64,000 nucleotides of DNA from Larsenimonas salina (lineage in GTDB: Bacteria; Pseudomonadota; Gammaproteobacteria; Pseudomonadales; Halomonadaceae): assembly GCF_023736155.1 (NCBI RefSeq), contig NZ_JAMLJJ010000003.1:1-64000 (forward strand), in the 5' to 3' direction. Position 1 is the stretch's first letter; every line of letters starts with the position of its first letter. This document shows, piece by piece, positions 36,834 to 44,971 of this stretch. The notes under the pieces were generated by a model that ran no database searches, was not told where the DNA came from, and saw only the letters and a list, made by a program, of their open reading frames with translations. A program made the translations under genes and the position numbers.

Positions 36834-36955
36834 TGCTCGTCTCTCTCGTTGCCTGCTTTTCTCTCATTACCTGCTCTTCTTTCGTTGCTTGTCCTTCTCT
36901 CTTTTCCTGCCCTTCTTGTTGCTTGCCCTTCTTTTGCGTCTCGTCCCGCGCTCAC
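36834..36955. repeat. Polypyrimidine tract with degenerate repeats in the thrB-37148 gap
   Basis: The 378-bp gap 36770-37147 has no convincing gene. After the hairpin at 36787 comes about 120 bp that is strongly pyrimidine-rich on the plus strand, built from loose copies of TTGCCTGC/TTCTCTC units (TTGCCTGCTTTTCTCTC, TTACCTGCTCTTCTTTC, TTGCTTGTCCTTCTCTC and so on). The minus-strand open frame across it is antisense to thrB and repetitive, so I do not call it a gene. Confidence 0.7.
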
Positions 36956-37147
36956 CGCGTCACCTGACCAACGGCACTGGCACTGGCGTTCAACCTGCGA
37001 TTTTCTTTACCGAATCTTAATCCCCTGGAATGCTCGGCCGTGTCTGTGGTCGTATCGGCACCGGGCGCGTTCATGGCCCACGTTCATAAAACCTTAATCC
37101 TTACTCGGCACACTGGAGGCCATTTGATATCCAGGAGCAGTGAACTC

Positions 37148-37774
37148 ATGGCGCTCACGTCAAATTGGATCGCCCGACTGCGCCCGTCACAGCGCGCGCT
37201 GGTCGATAATCGGGATGGCATCGCGTTGCTCGTGCTCTGGGCCATCGGCGTCTCGCTCTGGCAGCCGCTGTCGGCCCTGTCCGAGCTTTGGTCGCTGGGC
37301 GCGTTTCAACACACCAGTGCGTTTGACGCCATTGACCATTCCCGGCGCTTTATCAATGTCGCCACCCCGCTTGCGCTCGGCGTGGCGGCAGCGCACGTCT
37401 ATCGCTGCGCCCGCAGGCTTTGCTACACAAGCCCCATCGCCCAGCGCACCGCACGGGTCTGGCTGTTTCTTCTGGCACTGACGCTGCTTGGCCACGTCGA
37501 TACGGCGGATGTCATCACGATCGCCCTGGTGCTCGGCGCACTGGCGCCGCTGATCAAGGGGCGTGTTACCCAGAAAAAGGCGATCAAGAGCGGCCTCTGG
37601 CTGTTCGCAGCCCTTGTCTTCTTTGGCCCCGGCGCGCTCGTCATGTGGGCGATCCCGCTGATCGGCAGCATGCTGTGGCGGGCCTCCCAGTTAAAGACCA
37701 CGGATTACCGCGCGCTTTTCGGCGCGACCGGCGCAGCCCTCGGTGGCTTTGTTCTGCTCTCGCCGCTGCTCTAG
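37148..37774 (+). CDS. Hypothetical multi-pass membrane protein
   Basis: From the ATG at 37148 (AGGAG upstream, slightly long spacing) the 208-residue product has about five hydrophobic segments, near residues 25-45, 70-85, 103-118, 120-135 and 150-205. Basic stretches such as KGRVTQKKAIKSG lie between them. I recognise no family. It stands alone between thrB and speA and is followed by its own terminator. Confidence 0.7.
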   Translation: MALTSNWIARLRPSQRALVDNRDGIALLVLWAIGVSLWQPLSALSELWSLGAFQHTSAFDAIDHSRRFINVATPLALGVAAAHVYRCARRLCYTSPIAQRTARVWLFLLALTLLGHVDTADVITIALVLGALAPLIKGRVTQKKAIKSGLWLFAALVFFGPGALVMWAIPLIGSMLWRASQLKTTDYRALFGATGAALGGFVLLSPLL

Positions 37775-37794
37775 ACTCGACTGCCGTGCACCGA

Positions 37795-37821
37795 ACAAGG
37801 CCGCCCACCGGGCGGCCTTGT
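37795..37821 (+). terminator. Intrinsic terminator after the 37148 gene
   Basis: A 12-bp perfect stem ACAAGGCCGCCC/GGGCGGCCTTGT with a 3-base loop is followed by a short T-rich stretch, 21 bp after the stop codon. Confidence 0.8.
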
Positions 37822-37899
37822 TGTATGATGCGTGCATCACAGATGCATTCGAACGTCAGGTGTTTCCAGACGACAGGTGTTTTCCGACGTGGAGCTTCG

Positions 37900-39813
37900 A
37901 TGACCGTTTCTTCTTCCGCCGTTACCCGGGCGCTTGCCACCTACAACATCGACCAGTGGGGCAGTGGCTATTTCGACGTCGATGACCAGGGCCATGCGCT
38001 GGTGCGCCCAGGCGGCGAACACGACCCGCGTACCCGCTCGCTGCCGGAGCTTGCCCATACCCTGCAGGAGGCCGGCCTGCGCCTGCCGGTGCTGGTGCGC
38101 TTTACCGACATTCTGCATGACCGGGTCGAACAGCTCTGCGCCGCCTTCGATCACACCATTGCCGCCTCGAGCTACACAGGCCAATACACGGCGGTCTACC
38201 CGATCAAGGTCAACCAGCAGCGCCGGGTGGTCGAGGAACTGCTGGCCACGCCCGAGCGCGGCCGGGGCCGGGTCGGCCTGGAAGCCGGCAGCAAGCCAGA
38301 GCTCCTTGAAGTGCTTGCGCTGTCGTCTGAAACGCAGAGCACCATCGTCTGCAACGGCTACAAGGACCGCGAGTACGTTCGGCTGGCGCTGATGGGCGAA
38401 AAGCTGGGTCATACGGTCTATCTGGTGGTCGAAAAGCACGCCGAAGTGCAGCTGATTCTGGATGAAGCCGAGGCGCTCGGCGTTACACCGCGCATTGGCG
38501 TGCGGGCCCGGCTGATGTCGATCGGCAAGGGCAAGTGGCAGAACACCGGTGGCGAGAAATCCAAGTTCGGCCTGACCGCGACCCAGATTCTTGGCATCGT
38601 CGATCAGCTCGAGCGCGCCGGCAAGCTCGACGCGCTCCAACTGGTGCATTTCCATCTGGGCTCCCAGATCGCCAACATCCGGGACATTCAGCGCGGCCTG
38701 CGCGAATGCACCCGGTTTTATCAGAGCCTCAGGGCCGCCGGCGCACCCATCGCGGTCGTGGATGTCGGCGGCGGGCTTGGCGTCGACTACGAAGGCACGC
38801 ATTCACGCAGCTTCTGCTCGATGAACTACTCGATGCAGGAGTACGCCAACAACGTCGTCGGCGCCTTTCATCAGCTCTGCGACGCCGAAGGTTTGCCCCA
38901 CCCAGACATCATCTCGGAATCGGGCCGGGCGCTGACCGCGCATCACGCGGTACTGATCACGCAGGTGATCGAGGAAGAGCGCCAGGGTGCCAGCACCCTG
39001 CCCGAGCGGATCGAGGGCGATGACCCGCAGCTCGATAGCCTGTGGCTTACGCTCGAGCGGCTCGAGCGGGCGCCGGTCGCACGGCGGCTGATCGAGTACT
39101 ACCACGACCTGTATCAGGCAATGAGCGAGCTGCAGGACCGCTTCGTACTGGGCGATGCAACGCTTGCCCAGCGCGCCGCGGGCGAATCGATCTACATGGC
39201 GGGCTGCCGACGCCTTCACGGGCTCCTTGATCCAACAAGCCGGGCGCACCGTGAAATTCTCGATGAGCTCAACGAGAAACTCGCCGACAAGCTGTTCGTC
39301 AATTTCTCGCTGTTTCAGTCGCTGCCGGACGTCTGGGGCATCGATCAGATTTTCCCGATTCTGCCGCTGACCAACCTGACCGAACCGGTCACTCGGCGCG
39401 GCGTGATTCAGGACATCACCTGCGACAGCGACGGACGCATCGACCATTACGTCGACGGCCAGGGGATCGAGGCTACCCTGCCGCTGCCGGAATGGCGCGA
39501 TGACGAGCCGAAGCTGATGGGCTTTTTCCTGGTCGGGGCCTATCAGGAAATTCTGGGGGATCTGCACAACCTGTTCGGCGATACCGACTCCATCGACGTC
39601 ACCCTCGGTGAGGACGGCCAGTGGCGGCTCGGCACCCCGATCCAGGGCGACCGGGTGGCGGACGTGCTTGGCTACGTCAATTTCGACGCCGGCCACCTCA
39701 AGGAGCGCCTGCGACGCCAGCTGATGCACTGCGAGCTTTCCGGCCCCGAGCGCGCCCGCTTCATGGACGAACTCGAGGCTGGGCTCGAGGGTTACACCTA
39801 CCTGGAGCCTTGA
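37900..39813 (+). CDS. speA: Biosynthetic arginine decarboxylase
   Basis: This PLP enzyme (fold type III, about 637 residues) converts arginine to agmatine, the first step of the agmatine route to putrescine. The start at 37900 is set by GGAG six bases upstream, and the much longer open frame reaching back to 37420 is a shadow of the preceding gene. Motifs are YPIKVNQQRRVVEEL with the PLP-binding Lys near residue 103, GLEAGSKPELL near 125, HFHLGSQIANI near 250, the PLP-phosphate site DVGGGLGVDYEG near 290, SESGRALTAHHAV near 345 and DVWGIDQIFPILPL near 485. Confidence 0.96.
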   Translation: MTVSSSAVTRALATYNIDQWGSGYFDVDDQGHALVRPGGEHDPRTRSLPELAHTLQEAGLRLPVLVRFTDILHDRVEQLCAAFDHTIAASSYTGQYTAVYPIKVNQQRRVVEELLATPERGRGRVGLEAGSKPELLEVLALSSETQSTIVCNGYKDREYVRLALMGEKLGHTVYLVVEKHAEVQLILDEAEALGVTPRIGVRARLMSIGKGKWQNTGGEKSKFGLTATQILGIVDQLERAGKLDALQLVHFHLGSQIANIRDIQRGLRECTRFYQSLRAAGAPIAVVDVGGGLGVDYEGTHSRSFCSMNYSMQEYANNVVGAFHQLCDAEGLPHPDIISESGRALTAHHAVLITQVIEEERQGASTLPERIEGDDPQLDSLWLTLERLERAPVARRLIEYYHDLYQAMSELQDRFVLGDATLAQRAAGESIYMAGCRRLHGLLDPTSRAHREILDELNEKLADKLFVNFSLFQSLPDVWGIDQIFPILPLTNLTEPVTRRGVIQDITCDSDGRIDHYVDGQGIEATLPLPEWRDDEPKLMGFFLVGAYQEILGDLHNLFGDTDSIDVTLGEDGQWRLGTPIQGDRVADVLGYVNFDAGHLKERLRRQLMHCELSGPERARFMDELEAGLEGYTYLEP

Positions 39814-39868
39814 GCGCGACAGCGCTGAAAGCGCCGCGCTGCCTCTGCGGCCCTTTTAGAACGGGGCG

Positions 39869-40255
39869 TCAGGGGCGCTGAGTCACCTGTACGGCCACCG
39901 GCGCGACGCCGGACTCGGTCAGCCCGATGCGCCGAGCCGCGGCCGGGGTCAGATCGATAATGCGGCCCCGGGTGAACGGACCGCGGTCGTTGATGCGCAC
40001 CTCGACGCTCTGATCGGTATCAAGGTTGGTGACCTCGACGCGGGTGCCGAACGGCAGGCGTCGATGCGCGGCGGTCAGCGCGGCGGTATCCAGGCGCTCG
40101 CCGCTGGCGGTGGTGCGCCCGTTGTAGCGCTCGGCGTAGTAGCTTGCCTCACCCCGCTCGACGCTTCCTGCGTCAAGGACCTGATGGCCGGCGCAGCCGG
40201 CAAGGCTCAGTAGTAGCCCGGCGCCCAAGGCCACATTGCGTGCGTGTTGAATCAT
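39869..40255 (-). CDS. rlpA: RlpA-like septal ring lytic transglycosylase / DPBB lipoprotein
   Basis: The start is the ATG at 40255, giving a 128-residue lipoprotein with signal peptide and lipobox LSLAGC. The rest is a double-psi beta-barrel of the RlpA type: GEASYYAERYNGRTTASGE, LPFGTRVEVTNLDTDQSVEV and INDRGPFTRGRIIDLTPAAA. RlpA proteins cleave stem-less glycan strands at the septum. This one lacks a SPOR domain, so it is a short version. It ends convergent with speA and follows the FAH-family gene. Confidence 0.9.
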   Translation of the reverse strand: MIQHARNVALGAGLLLSLAGCAGHQVLDAGSVERGEASYYAERYNGRTTASGERLDTAALTAAHRRLPFGTRVEVTNLDTDQSVEVRINDRGPFTRGRIIDLTPAAARRIGLTESGVAPVAVQVTQRP

Positions 40256-40278
40256 GGTGCTTGTCTCGAATGAAGTAA

Positions 40279-40944
40279 CTAGACCGACGACGTGTCGAGA
40301 AAGAGCCAGTCGTCGATGGCAAGCGTCAACCGGGCGCCACGAGGCAGCCGCCCGACGCCTTCGGGCGTACCGGTCAGTACCACATCCCCCGGCTCCAGCG
40401 TGAAGCTGTGGCTGATCTCGGACAAGAGCCGGTCGACGGGAAACAGCATCTGCGCGGTGTGGCCGCGCTGGCACAGCTCGCCGTTGATGTCGAACGAGAA
40501 GCGCAGGTCACTCCAGTCGATGAACCGCCCCTTGACCGGAACGAATGGCGTCAGCGGGCAGGCGCCGTCAAAGCCCTTGGCCCGCTCCCAGGGGTGCCCC
40601 TTGGCCTTGAGCTCGTCCTGAACATCACGGTGGGTCAGATCGAGCGCCAGCCCCATGCCGACGATCGCCTCACACGCCGCCGAGGGTGAGGCGCGGCTGA
40701 CGCGCTTGCCGATCAACAGCGCAAGCTCGGCCTCATAATGCACCCCGTCGGCCGTACGAACAGGGTCGATCGGTTTCGACAGATCAACGGCGCTGCTTGC
40801 GGGCTTGATGAACAGAATCGGTGACGTTGGCACCTCATTGCCGAGTTCACGTGCGTGGCGCGCGTAGTTACGTCCCACACAGACGATCTTGCCAAGATCC
40901 TGCCCGAAAACCTTGCCATCGATGAAGCGAGGCGCGAATGCCAT
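40279..40944 (-). CDS. Fumarylacetoacetate hydrolase family protein
   Basis: This 221-residue single-domain FAH-fold protein starts at the ATG at 40944 after GGAG. Diagnostic stretches are KIVCVGRNYARHARELGNE near residue 18, FIKPASSAV near 45, the metal-binding VHYEAELALLIGKRV near 67 (two Glu) and ALDLTHRDVQ near 97, then LTGTPEGVG near 195. The size and pattern fit the YcgM/FAHD1 group, which acts as acylpyruvate hydrolase or oxaloacetate decarboxylase. The substrate here is undetermined. Confidence 0.9.
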   Translation of the reverse strand: MAFAPRFIDGKVFGQDLGKIVCVGRNYARHARELGNEVPTSPILFIKPASSAVDLSKPIDPVRTADGVHYEAELALLIGKRVSRASPSAACEAIVGMGLALDLTHRDVQDELKAKGHPWERAKGFDGACPLTPFVPVKGRFIDWSDLRFSFDINGELCQRGHTAQMLFPVDRLLSEISHSFTLEPGDVVLTGTPEGVGRLPRGARLTLAIDDWLFLDTSSV

Positions 40945-41205
40945 GACCGCTCTCCTTGTCGTTGAGTCATCGCATACTACTGCGTTACCTACCCGGGTGC
41001 GCAACCGTCCATGCCGCGCCCGGCACAGCCCGCACTCAACAAAATCTGCTCTTAACCCTTTCTTAAAACGATTTTTTCGAATCGAAACGCCAGTTAAATT
41101 CACTTTCGCCCTCATCAGGGCTGTCGTAGCCTTGAAGGAATCACGTTACACGCTGACACACGACGCAGCACCGACCCTTAACGCATCCCCATACCCGGAA
41201 TTTCA

Positions 41206-41766
41206 ATGCCCGCCACCCGCCCAGCCCGATGGAACCTTACGATTCGAAGCCTTCACTGGCTCAGCGCCCTGGCCGTTATCGGCCTGTTCTCGAGTGGGTG
41301 GTGGATGACCGGGCTTGGCTACTACGACCCGTGGTATCACCAGGCGCCCTGGTGGCATAAGTCCTTTGGTATCACGCTGCTTGCGGTCACCGCGCTTCGC
41401 GTGGGGACCCGGCTGGTGACCGCCGCGCCCCCGTCCCAGGGCGCGCCGCTCGAGCGCCGCGCTGCGCACGCCGGTCATTTTCTTCTGTATGCCCTGCTTG
41501 TTTCCGTCATGGTGACCGGCTATCTGATTTCCACCGCCGAAGGCAAGGGCATTGACGTATTCGGTTGGGTGACGGTGCCGGCACTGCTTACCCCGTTCAA
41601 GGACCAAGCCACCATCGCCGGCAGCATCCACTGGTACTGCGCCTGGGCACTGGTCATTCTGGCCGCCGGGCATGCACTGTTCGCGATCAAGCATCATGTG
41701 ATCGACAAGCACGACACCCTGCGCCGCATGGTGGGGATAAACCACAACGACACGACGTCTCACTAA
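41206..41766 (+). CDS. Cytochrome b561 family protein (YceJ-like)
   Basis: This 186-residue four-helix membrane protein carries the b561 haem-ligand positions: IRSLHWLSALAVIGLF near residue 16, WWHKSFGITLLAVTAL near 51, the HAGHFLLYALLVSVMV helix near 90 and SIHWYCAWALVILAAGH near 140-155. It is 21 bp upstream of a YceI gene. This b561-YceI pair is common, and the cytochrome is thought to supply quinol-derived electrons. It is distinct from the b561 gene at 25727. Confidence 0.9.
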   Translation: MPATRPARWNLTIRSLHWLSALAVIGLFSSGWWMTGLGYYDPWYHQAPWWHKSFGITLLAVTALRVGTRLVTAAPPSQGAPLERRAAHAGHFLLYALLVSVMVTGYLISTAEGKGIDVFGWVTVPALLTPFKDQATIAGSIHWYCAWALVILAAGHALFAIKHHVIDKHDTLRRMVGINHNDTTSH

Positions 41767-41787
41767 CGCAATTCAAGGAGCAAGATC

Positions 41788-42375
41788 ATGACTTCACTGC
41801 TTCGTGCAGGCCTGGCCACTGCCATGATGGGCGCGCTCGCAACACCTGCGCTTGCCGCCGACTACAAGATCGACACCGAAGGGCAGCACGCCTTCGTTCA
41901 GTTCAAGGTTCAGCACCTGGGCTACTCCTGGCTTCTGGGCCAGTTCAACGATCTCGACGGTCACTTCAGCTTTGACCCGGACAACGTCAAGGACGCCTCC
42001 GTCGAGGTGACCGTCAACACCGACAGCCTCGACACCAATCACGCCGAGCGTGACAAGCACCTGAAAGGCAAGGAATTCCTGAACGCAAGCGAGTATCCGA
42101 CCGCCAAGTTCGTGTCCACAGGCTACACCCCGGATGACGACAACAAGTTCGAAGGCGAGCTCAAGGGCAACCTGACTCTGCACGGCGTGACCAAGCCGGT
42201 CACCTTCGACGTCGACCGCATCGGTGGCGGTGACGACCCGTGGGGCGGCTACCGCCAGGGCTTCGAGGCTGAAGCCACCATCCAGCCGAACGACTTCGGC
42301 ATCGACATGAGCTCGCTCGGTGACGCCTCCAAGGATGTGACGATCTACGTAACGTTTGAAGGCATCCGCCAGTAA
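41788..42375 (+). CDS. yceI: YceI-family periplasmic lipocalin-like protein
   Basis: This 195-residue secreted protein has a signal peptide ending TPALAADYK. The YceI beta-barrel that binds long polyprenoid lipids follows: [20 protein letters not shown] near residue 35, [17 protein letters not shown] near 70, [14 protein letters not shown] near 130 and the C-terminal [20 protein letters not shown]. The likely translation signal is AAGGAGCA before the ATG. It is co-transcribed with the cytochrome gene and followed by a strong terminator. Confidence 0.95.
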   Translation: MTSLLRAGLATAMMGALATPALAADYKIDTEGQHAFVQFKVQHLGYSWLLGQFNDLDGHFSFDPDNVKDASVEVTVNTDSLDTNHAERDKHLKGKEFLNASEYPTAKFVSTGYTPDDDNKFEGELKGNLTLHGVTKPVTFDVDRIGGGDDPWGGYRQGFEAEATIQPNDFGIDMSSLGDASKDVTIYVTFEGIRQ

Positions 42376-42425
42376 CGCGCGTCTACGCCCAACCAACGCC
42401 GCTACATCAAGGGCGCTAGTGACGT

Positions 42426-42460
42426 AAAAAGGCCCCGGCACATCGTGTCGGGGCCTTTTT
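42426..42460. terminator. Bidirectional terminator between yceI and nikE
   Basis: A long stem AAAAAGGCCCCGGCAC...GTGTCGGGGCCTTTTT has A residues on one side and T on the other, suited to ending both convergent units. Confidence 0.92.
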
Positions 42461-42496
42461 GGTACCCACGTCGATACAGGGTTCAGTGGCAGTGCG

Positions 42497-43291
42497 CTAC
42501 ACCACAGCGTCGGCGTGCTGCGGGGCGCGGTGCGTCTTGTGTGCAGAGGCCTTGATTGGCGCAAGCGGCAACACCGCCTCCTCAAGCGCCCTTGCGGCCG
42601 GGTGGGTGAACGCGGTCCCGGCGATCACGTCATCGACAAGCCGGCCCTGTTCGATTGCGATCAACCGATGGCAGAGCCGTCGGGCAAGTCTCAGGTCATG
42701 GGTGATGAACAGAAGGCCCATGCCGGTACGGTCACAGGTCTCGGCCAGAAACCGGGTCAGTTCGACCTGAAGCACGGTGTCGAGGCCTGAGGTTGCCTCA
42801 TCACAGACGAGATAGGCCGGTTCGATCGCCAGCGCCCGCGCCAGACACACGCGCTGGAGCTGCCCGCCGGAAAGCTGATGCGGCAGATAGGCGGCGTAGC
42901 TCGCCGGCAGCTTCACCACCTCGAGCAGGGCCTCGACCCGCGCCCTGCGGGCCCGCGCCGAGTGTCGGCTCAGATGCACCAGCGGCTCCTCGATGATGCG
43001 CCCGATAGTGTGGCCCGGATTGACCGCGCCGGGGCCATCCTGGAAGACGCCCTGCACCTGGCGCCGAAACGCCTTGAGCGCGCGCCCGCGGCGACCGACC
43101 GGCGCATCGTCGAGTTTGACCTCCCCCTGAGACGGACGCTCGAGGGCCAGTGCCAGCCGGGCAATCGTGCTCTTGCCCTCACCGCTGCCGCCGACCAGCG
43201 CCACACGCTCACCCCTTGCGACTGACAGTGACACGTCGTGAAGCACGCGACGGTCGCCATAGCAGTGATCGATGTTCTCAAGCGCCAGCAT
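42497..43291 (-). CDS. nikE: Nickel ABC transporter ATPase NikE
   Basis: This 264-residue ATP-binding subunit has Walker A GGSGEGKST near residue 36 (Glu where Cys or Ser is usual), signature LSGGQLQRVCLARALA near 142, Walker B LVCDEATSGLD near 160 and the H-loop ITHD near 195. The C-terminal AVLPLAPIKASAHKT resembles the end of E. coli NikE. It overlaps nikD by 14 bp. With NikD it powers uptake through NikB and NikC. Confidence 0.9.
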   Translation of the reverse strand: MLALENIDHCYGDRRVLHDVSLSVARGERVALVGGSGEGKSTIARLALALERPSQGEVKLDDAPVGRRGRALKAFRRQVQGVFQDGPGAVNPGHTIGRIIEEPLVHLSRHSARARRARVEALLEVVKLPASYAAYLPHQLSGGQLQRVCLARALAIEPAYLVCDEATSGLDTVLQVELTRFLAETCDRTGMGLLFITHDLRLARRLCHRLIAIEQGRLVDDVIAGTAFTHPAARALEEAVLPLAPIKASAHKTHRAPQHADAVV

Positions 43292-44075
43292 GGAACCCCT
43301 CCTCGCCGTAGAGCGCCCGATGAGCGCTTAAAAGATCACGCGCGGCCGCGCTTTGCGGGCGCTCGAACAAAAGCTCGGGCGTGGTGGACTCCACCAGCCG
43401 CCCATCGGCCATCACATGCACCTCGTCGGCAAAGGCCGCGACCACCCCCAGATCGTGCGTAATCAGAAGCACCCCGAGCCGGTGATGATGCACAAGCTCG
43501 CTCAGGAGCGTGAGAATGCGGTGCTGGGCGCGCGGGTCCAGATCGGAGGTCGGCTCATCGGCAATCACGAACGAGGCCTTACGAAGCAGCGCGATGGCAA
43601 TCATCATGCGCTGCAGCATGCCGCCAGAAAGCTCGAACGGATACAGTGGCTTGACCTCGAGCGCGAGCCCGACCTGCGTGAGCGCCTCATCGACGCGCGA
43701 CTGCGCCGTTGCCCCCCGCACCCCAAGCGTTGCCAGGGTTTCAAGCGCATGCGCCTCCATGGTCATCAGCGCGTTAAAGGCCGTGCGCGGGTTTTGCAGC
43801 ACATGCGCCAGCCGGACACCGCCACCTGATTGCACCTCACCACCTGATCGAACCTCACCGCCTGAGTAGCGAAGCCCGGGCAGGTGCGTGCCGGCAAGGG
43901 CCGACGCCGTCAGTGATTTTCCAGAACCGCTCTGGCCGACCAGCGTGACCAGTCGAGCCGGTGGCACCGACAGCGAAACCTCCTGCACCAGTGGGCGCGG
44001 GCCATGATGGATCGACAGCGGCGACAGCGTCAGCGCCATCTCTGGCCGCGCCTGCGATGAAGACATCGAGGTCAT
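43278..44075 (-). CDS. nikD: Nickel ABC transporter ATPase NikD
   Basis: The start is the ATG at 44075, in ATGA overlap with the nikC stop and preceded by GGAG. The 265-residue product has Walker A GQSGSGKS near residue 45, a Q-loop in LQNPRTAFNALMTM near 88, signature ELSGGMLQRMMIAIALL near 145, Walker B FVIADEPTSDLD near 165 and LITHD near 200. The Q-loop and signature regions match E. coli NikD closely. A three-copy hexapeptide repeat (SGGEVR, SGGEVQ, SGGGVR) sits just before the Q-loop and is encoded by 18-bp tandem repeats. Confidence 0.9.
   Translation of the reverse strand: MTSMSSSQARPEMALTLSPLSIHHGPRPLVQEVSLSVPPARLVTLVGQSGSGKSLTASALAGTHLPGLRYSGGEVRSGGEVQSGGGVRLAHVLQNPRTAFNALMTMEAHALETLATLGVRGATAQSRVDEALTQVGLALEVKPLYPFELSGGMLQRMMIAIALLRKASFVIADEPTSDLDPRAQHRILTLLSELVHHHRLGVLLITHDLGVVAAFADEVHVMADGRLVESTTPELLFERPQSAAARDLLSAHRALYGEEGFHAGA
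43821..43874. repeat. Three 18-bp tandem repeats inside nikD
   Basis: Units beginning at 43821, 43839 and 43857 share a (G/A)CC(A/G)CCTGA pattern and encode three Ser-Gly-Gly hexapeptides. The third unit is more diverged. Confidence 0.7.
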
Positions 44076-44971
44076 CCGTGCATCTCCTTGAGCGCCGGGT
44101 CGAGGCGGTCTCTCACGCCATCGCTTAACAGGTTGAACGCGGTGACGCTTGCGAAAATGGCAAGCCCCGGCCATATGATCAGCCCGGGCTGGGTCCAGAT
44201 CAGCTCACGGGCATCGCTGATCATCACGCCCCATTCGGCAGTGGGCGGTGAAACGCCAAGCCCCAGAAACGACAGCGCCGCCACGTGCAGCATCATGTGC
44301 CCGAGATCGAGCGTCAGAAGGATCAGCATCTGCGCGCTGATGCTTGGCAGCATATGATGGCGAAACACCGCCCAGCGCGAGGCGCCGCACATGATCGAGG
44401 CCTGAACGTAGTCGCGCTCACGAATCGACATTACCAGCACCCGCACCACCCGCGCGTACCAGGCCCAGTGCGTCACGGCGACGGCGATGATGACACTGCC
44501 CATACCAGGGCCCAACACCCCGATCAGGCACATGGCGGTCACGAACGTCGGCAGGGTCAAAAACAGGTCGGCGCCGCGCATCAGGTACTGATCGACCCGG
44601 CCGCCGGCAAGCCCGGCAAGGCTCCCGATCAAAAGCCCGATCGCGAATACCAGCGCAAGAATCGCGGCCACGGTGCCAAGCGACAGCCGGGCCCCGAACA
44701 TGAGCCGGGTCAGCACGTCGCGCCCGAGGCCATCGGTACCGAGCCAGTGCTCGGCGCTCATCGGCGAGAGCCTGTGCGCGACATCGACCGCGTTCGGGTC
44801 GTACGGGCTCAGCACCGGCGCCAGAAGCGCCACACCGACAAGCACGACCACCAGCATCAGCCCGATCAGCGTGGTCACGGTGCGACACCTTAGCGACAGC
44901 CGCCACGCCTTATGCGATGTCGACGACGAAGACTCGCTCACGTTCGCCTCACTCATGCTCGCCTCACGCAT
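44072..44971 (-). CDS. nikC: Nickel ABC transporter permease NikC
   Basis: This inner-membrane permease has 299 residues from the ATG at 44971, which overlaps the nikB end by 8 bp. An ATG at 44956 is an alternative. It has a DppC/NikC-type N-terminal TM, the HWLGTDGLGRDVLTRLMFGA motif near residue 75 and the EAA-type coupling loop RERDYVQASIMCGASRWAVF near 185, with about six TM segments in all. The function as the nickel permease is taken from the operon and NikR context. Confidence 0.9.
   Translation of the reverse strand: MREASMSEANVSESSSSTSHKAWRLSLRCRTVTTLIGLMLVVVLVGVALLAPVLSPYDPNAVDVAHRLSPMSAEHWLGTDGLGRDVLTRLMFGARLSLGTVAAILALVFAIGLLIGSLAGLAGGRVDQYLMRGADLFLTLPTFVTAMCLIGVLGPGMGSVIIAVAVTHWAWYARVVRVLVMSIRERDYVQASIMCGASRWAVFRHHMLPSISAQMLILLTLDLGHMMLHVAALSFLGLGVSPPTAEWGVMISDARELIWTQPGLIIWPGLAIFASVTAFNLLSDGVRDRLDPALKEMHG

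Noticed and set aside
36041-36955. 304-residue minus-strand frame with NERRAGNERKAGNER-like repeats
   Set aside because: It is antisense to thrB, and the repeats come from the intergenic polypyrimidine tract. There is no supporting ribosome binding site or family.
37420-37899. N-terminal extension of the speA frame
   Set aside because: This stretch overlaps the membrane protein gene and its terminator. A strong GGAG sets the start at 37900.
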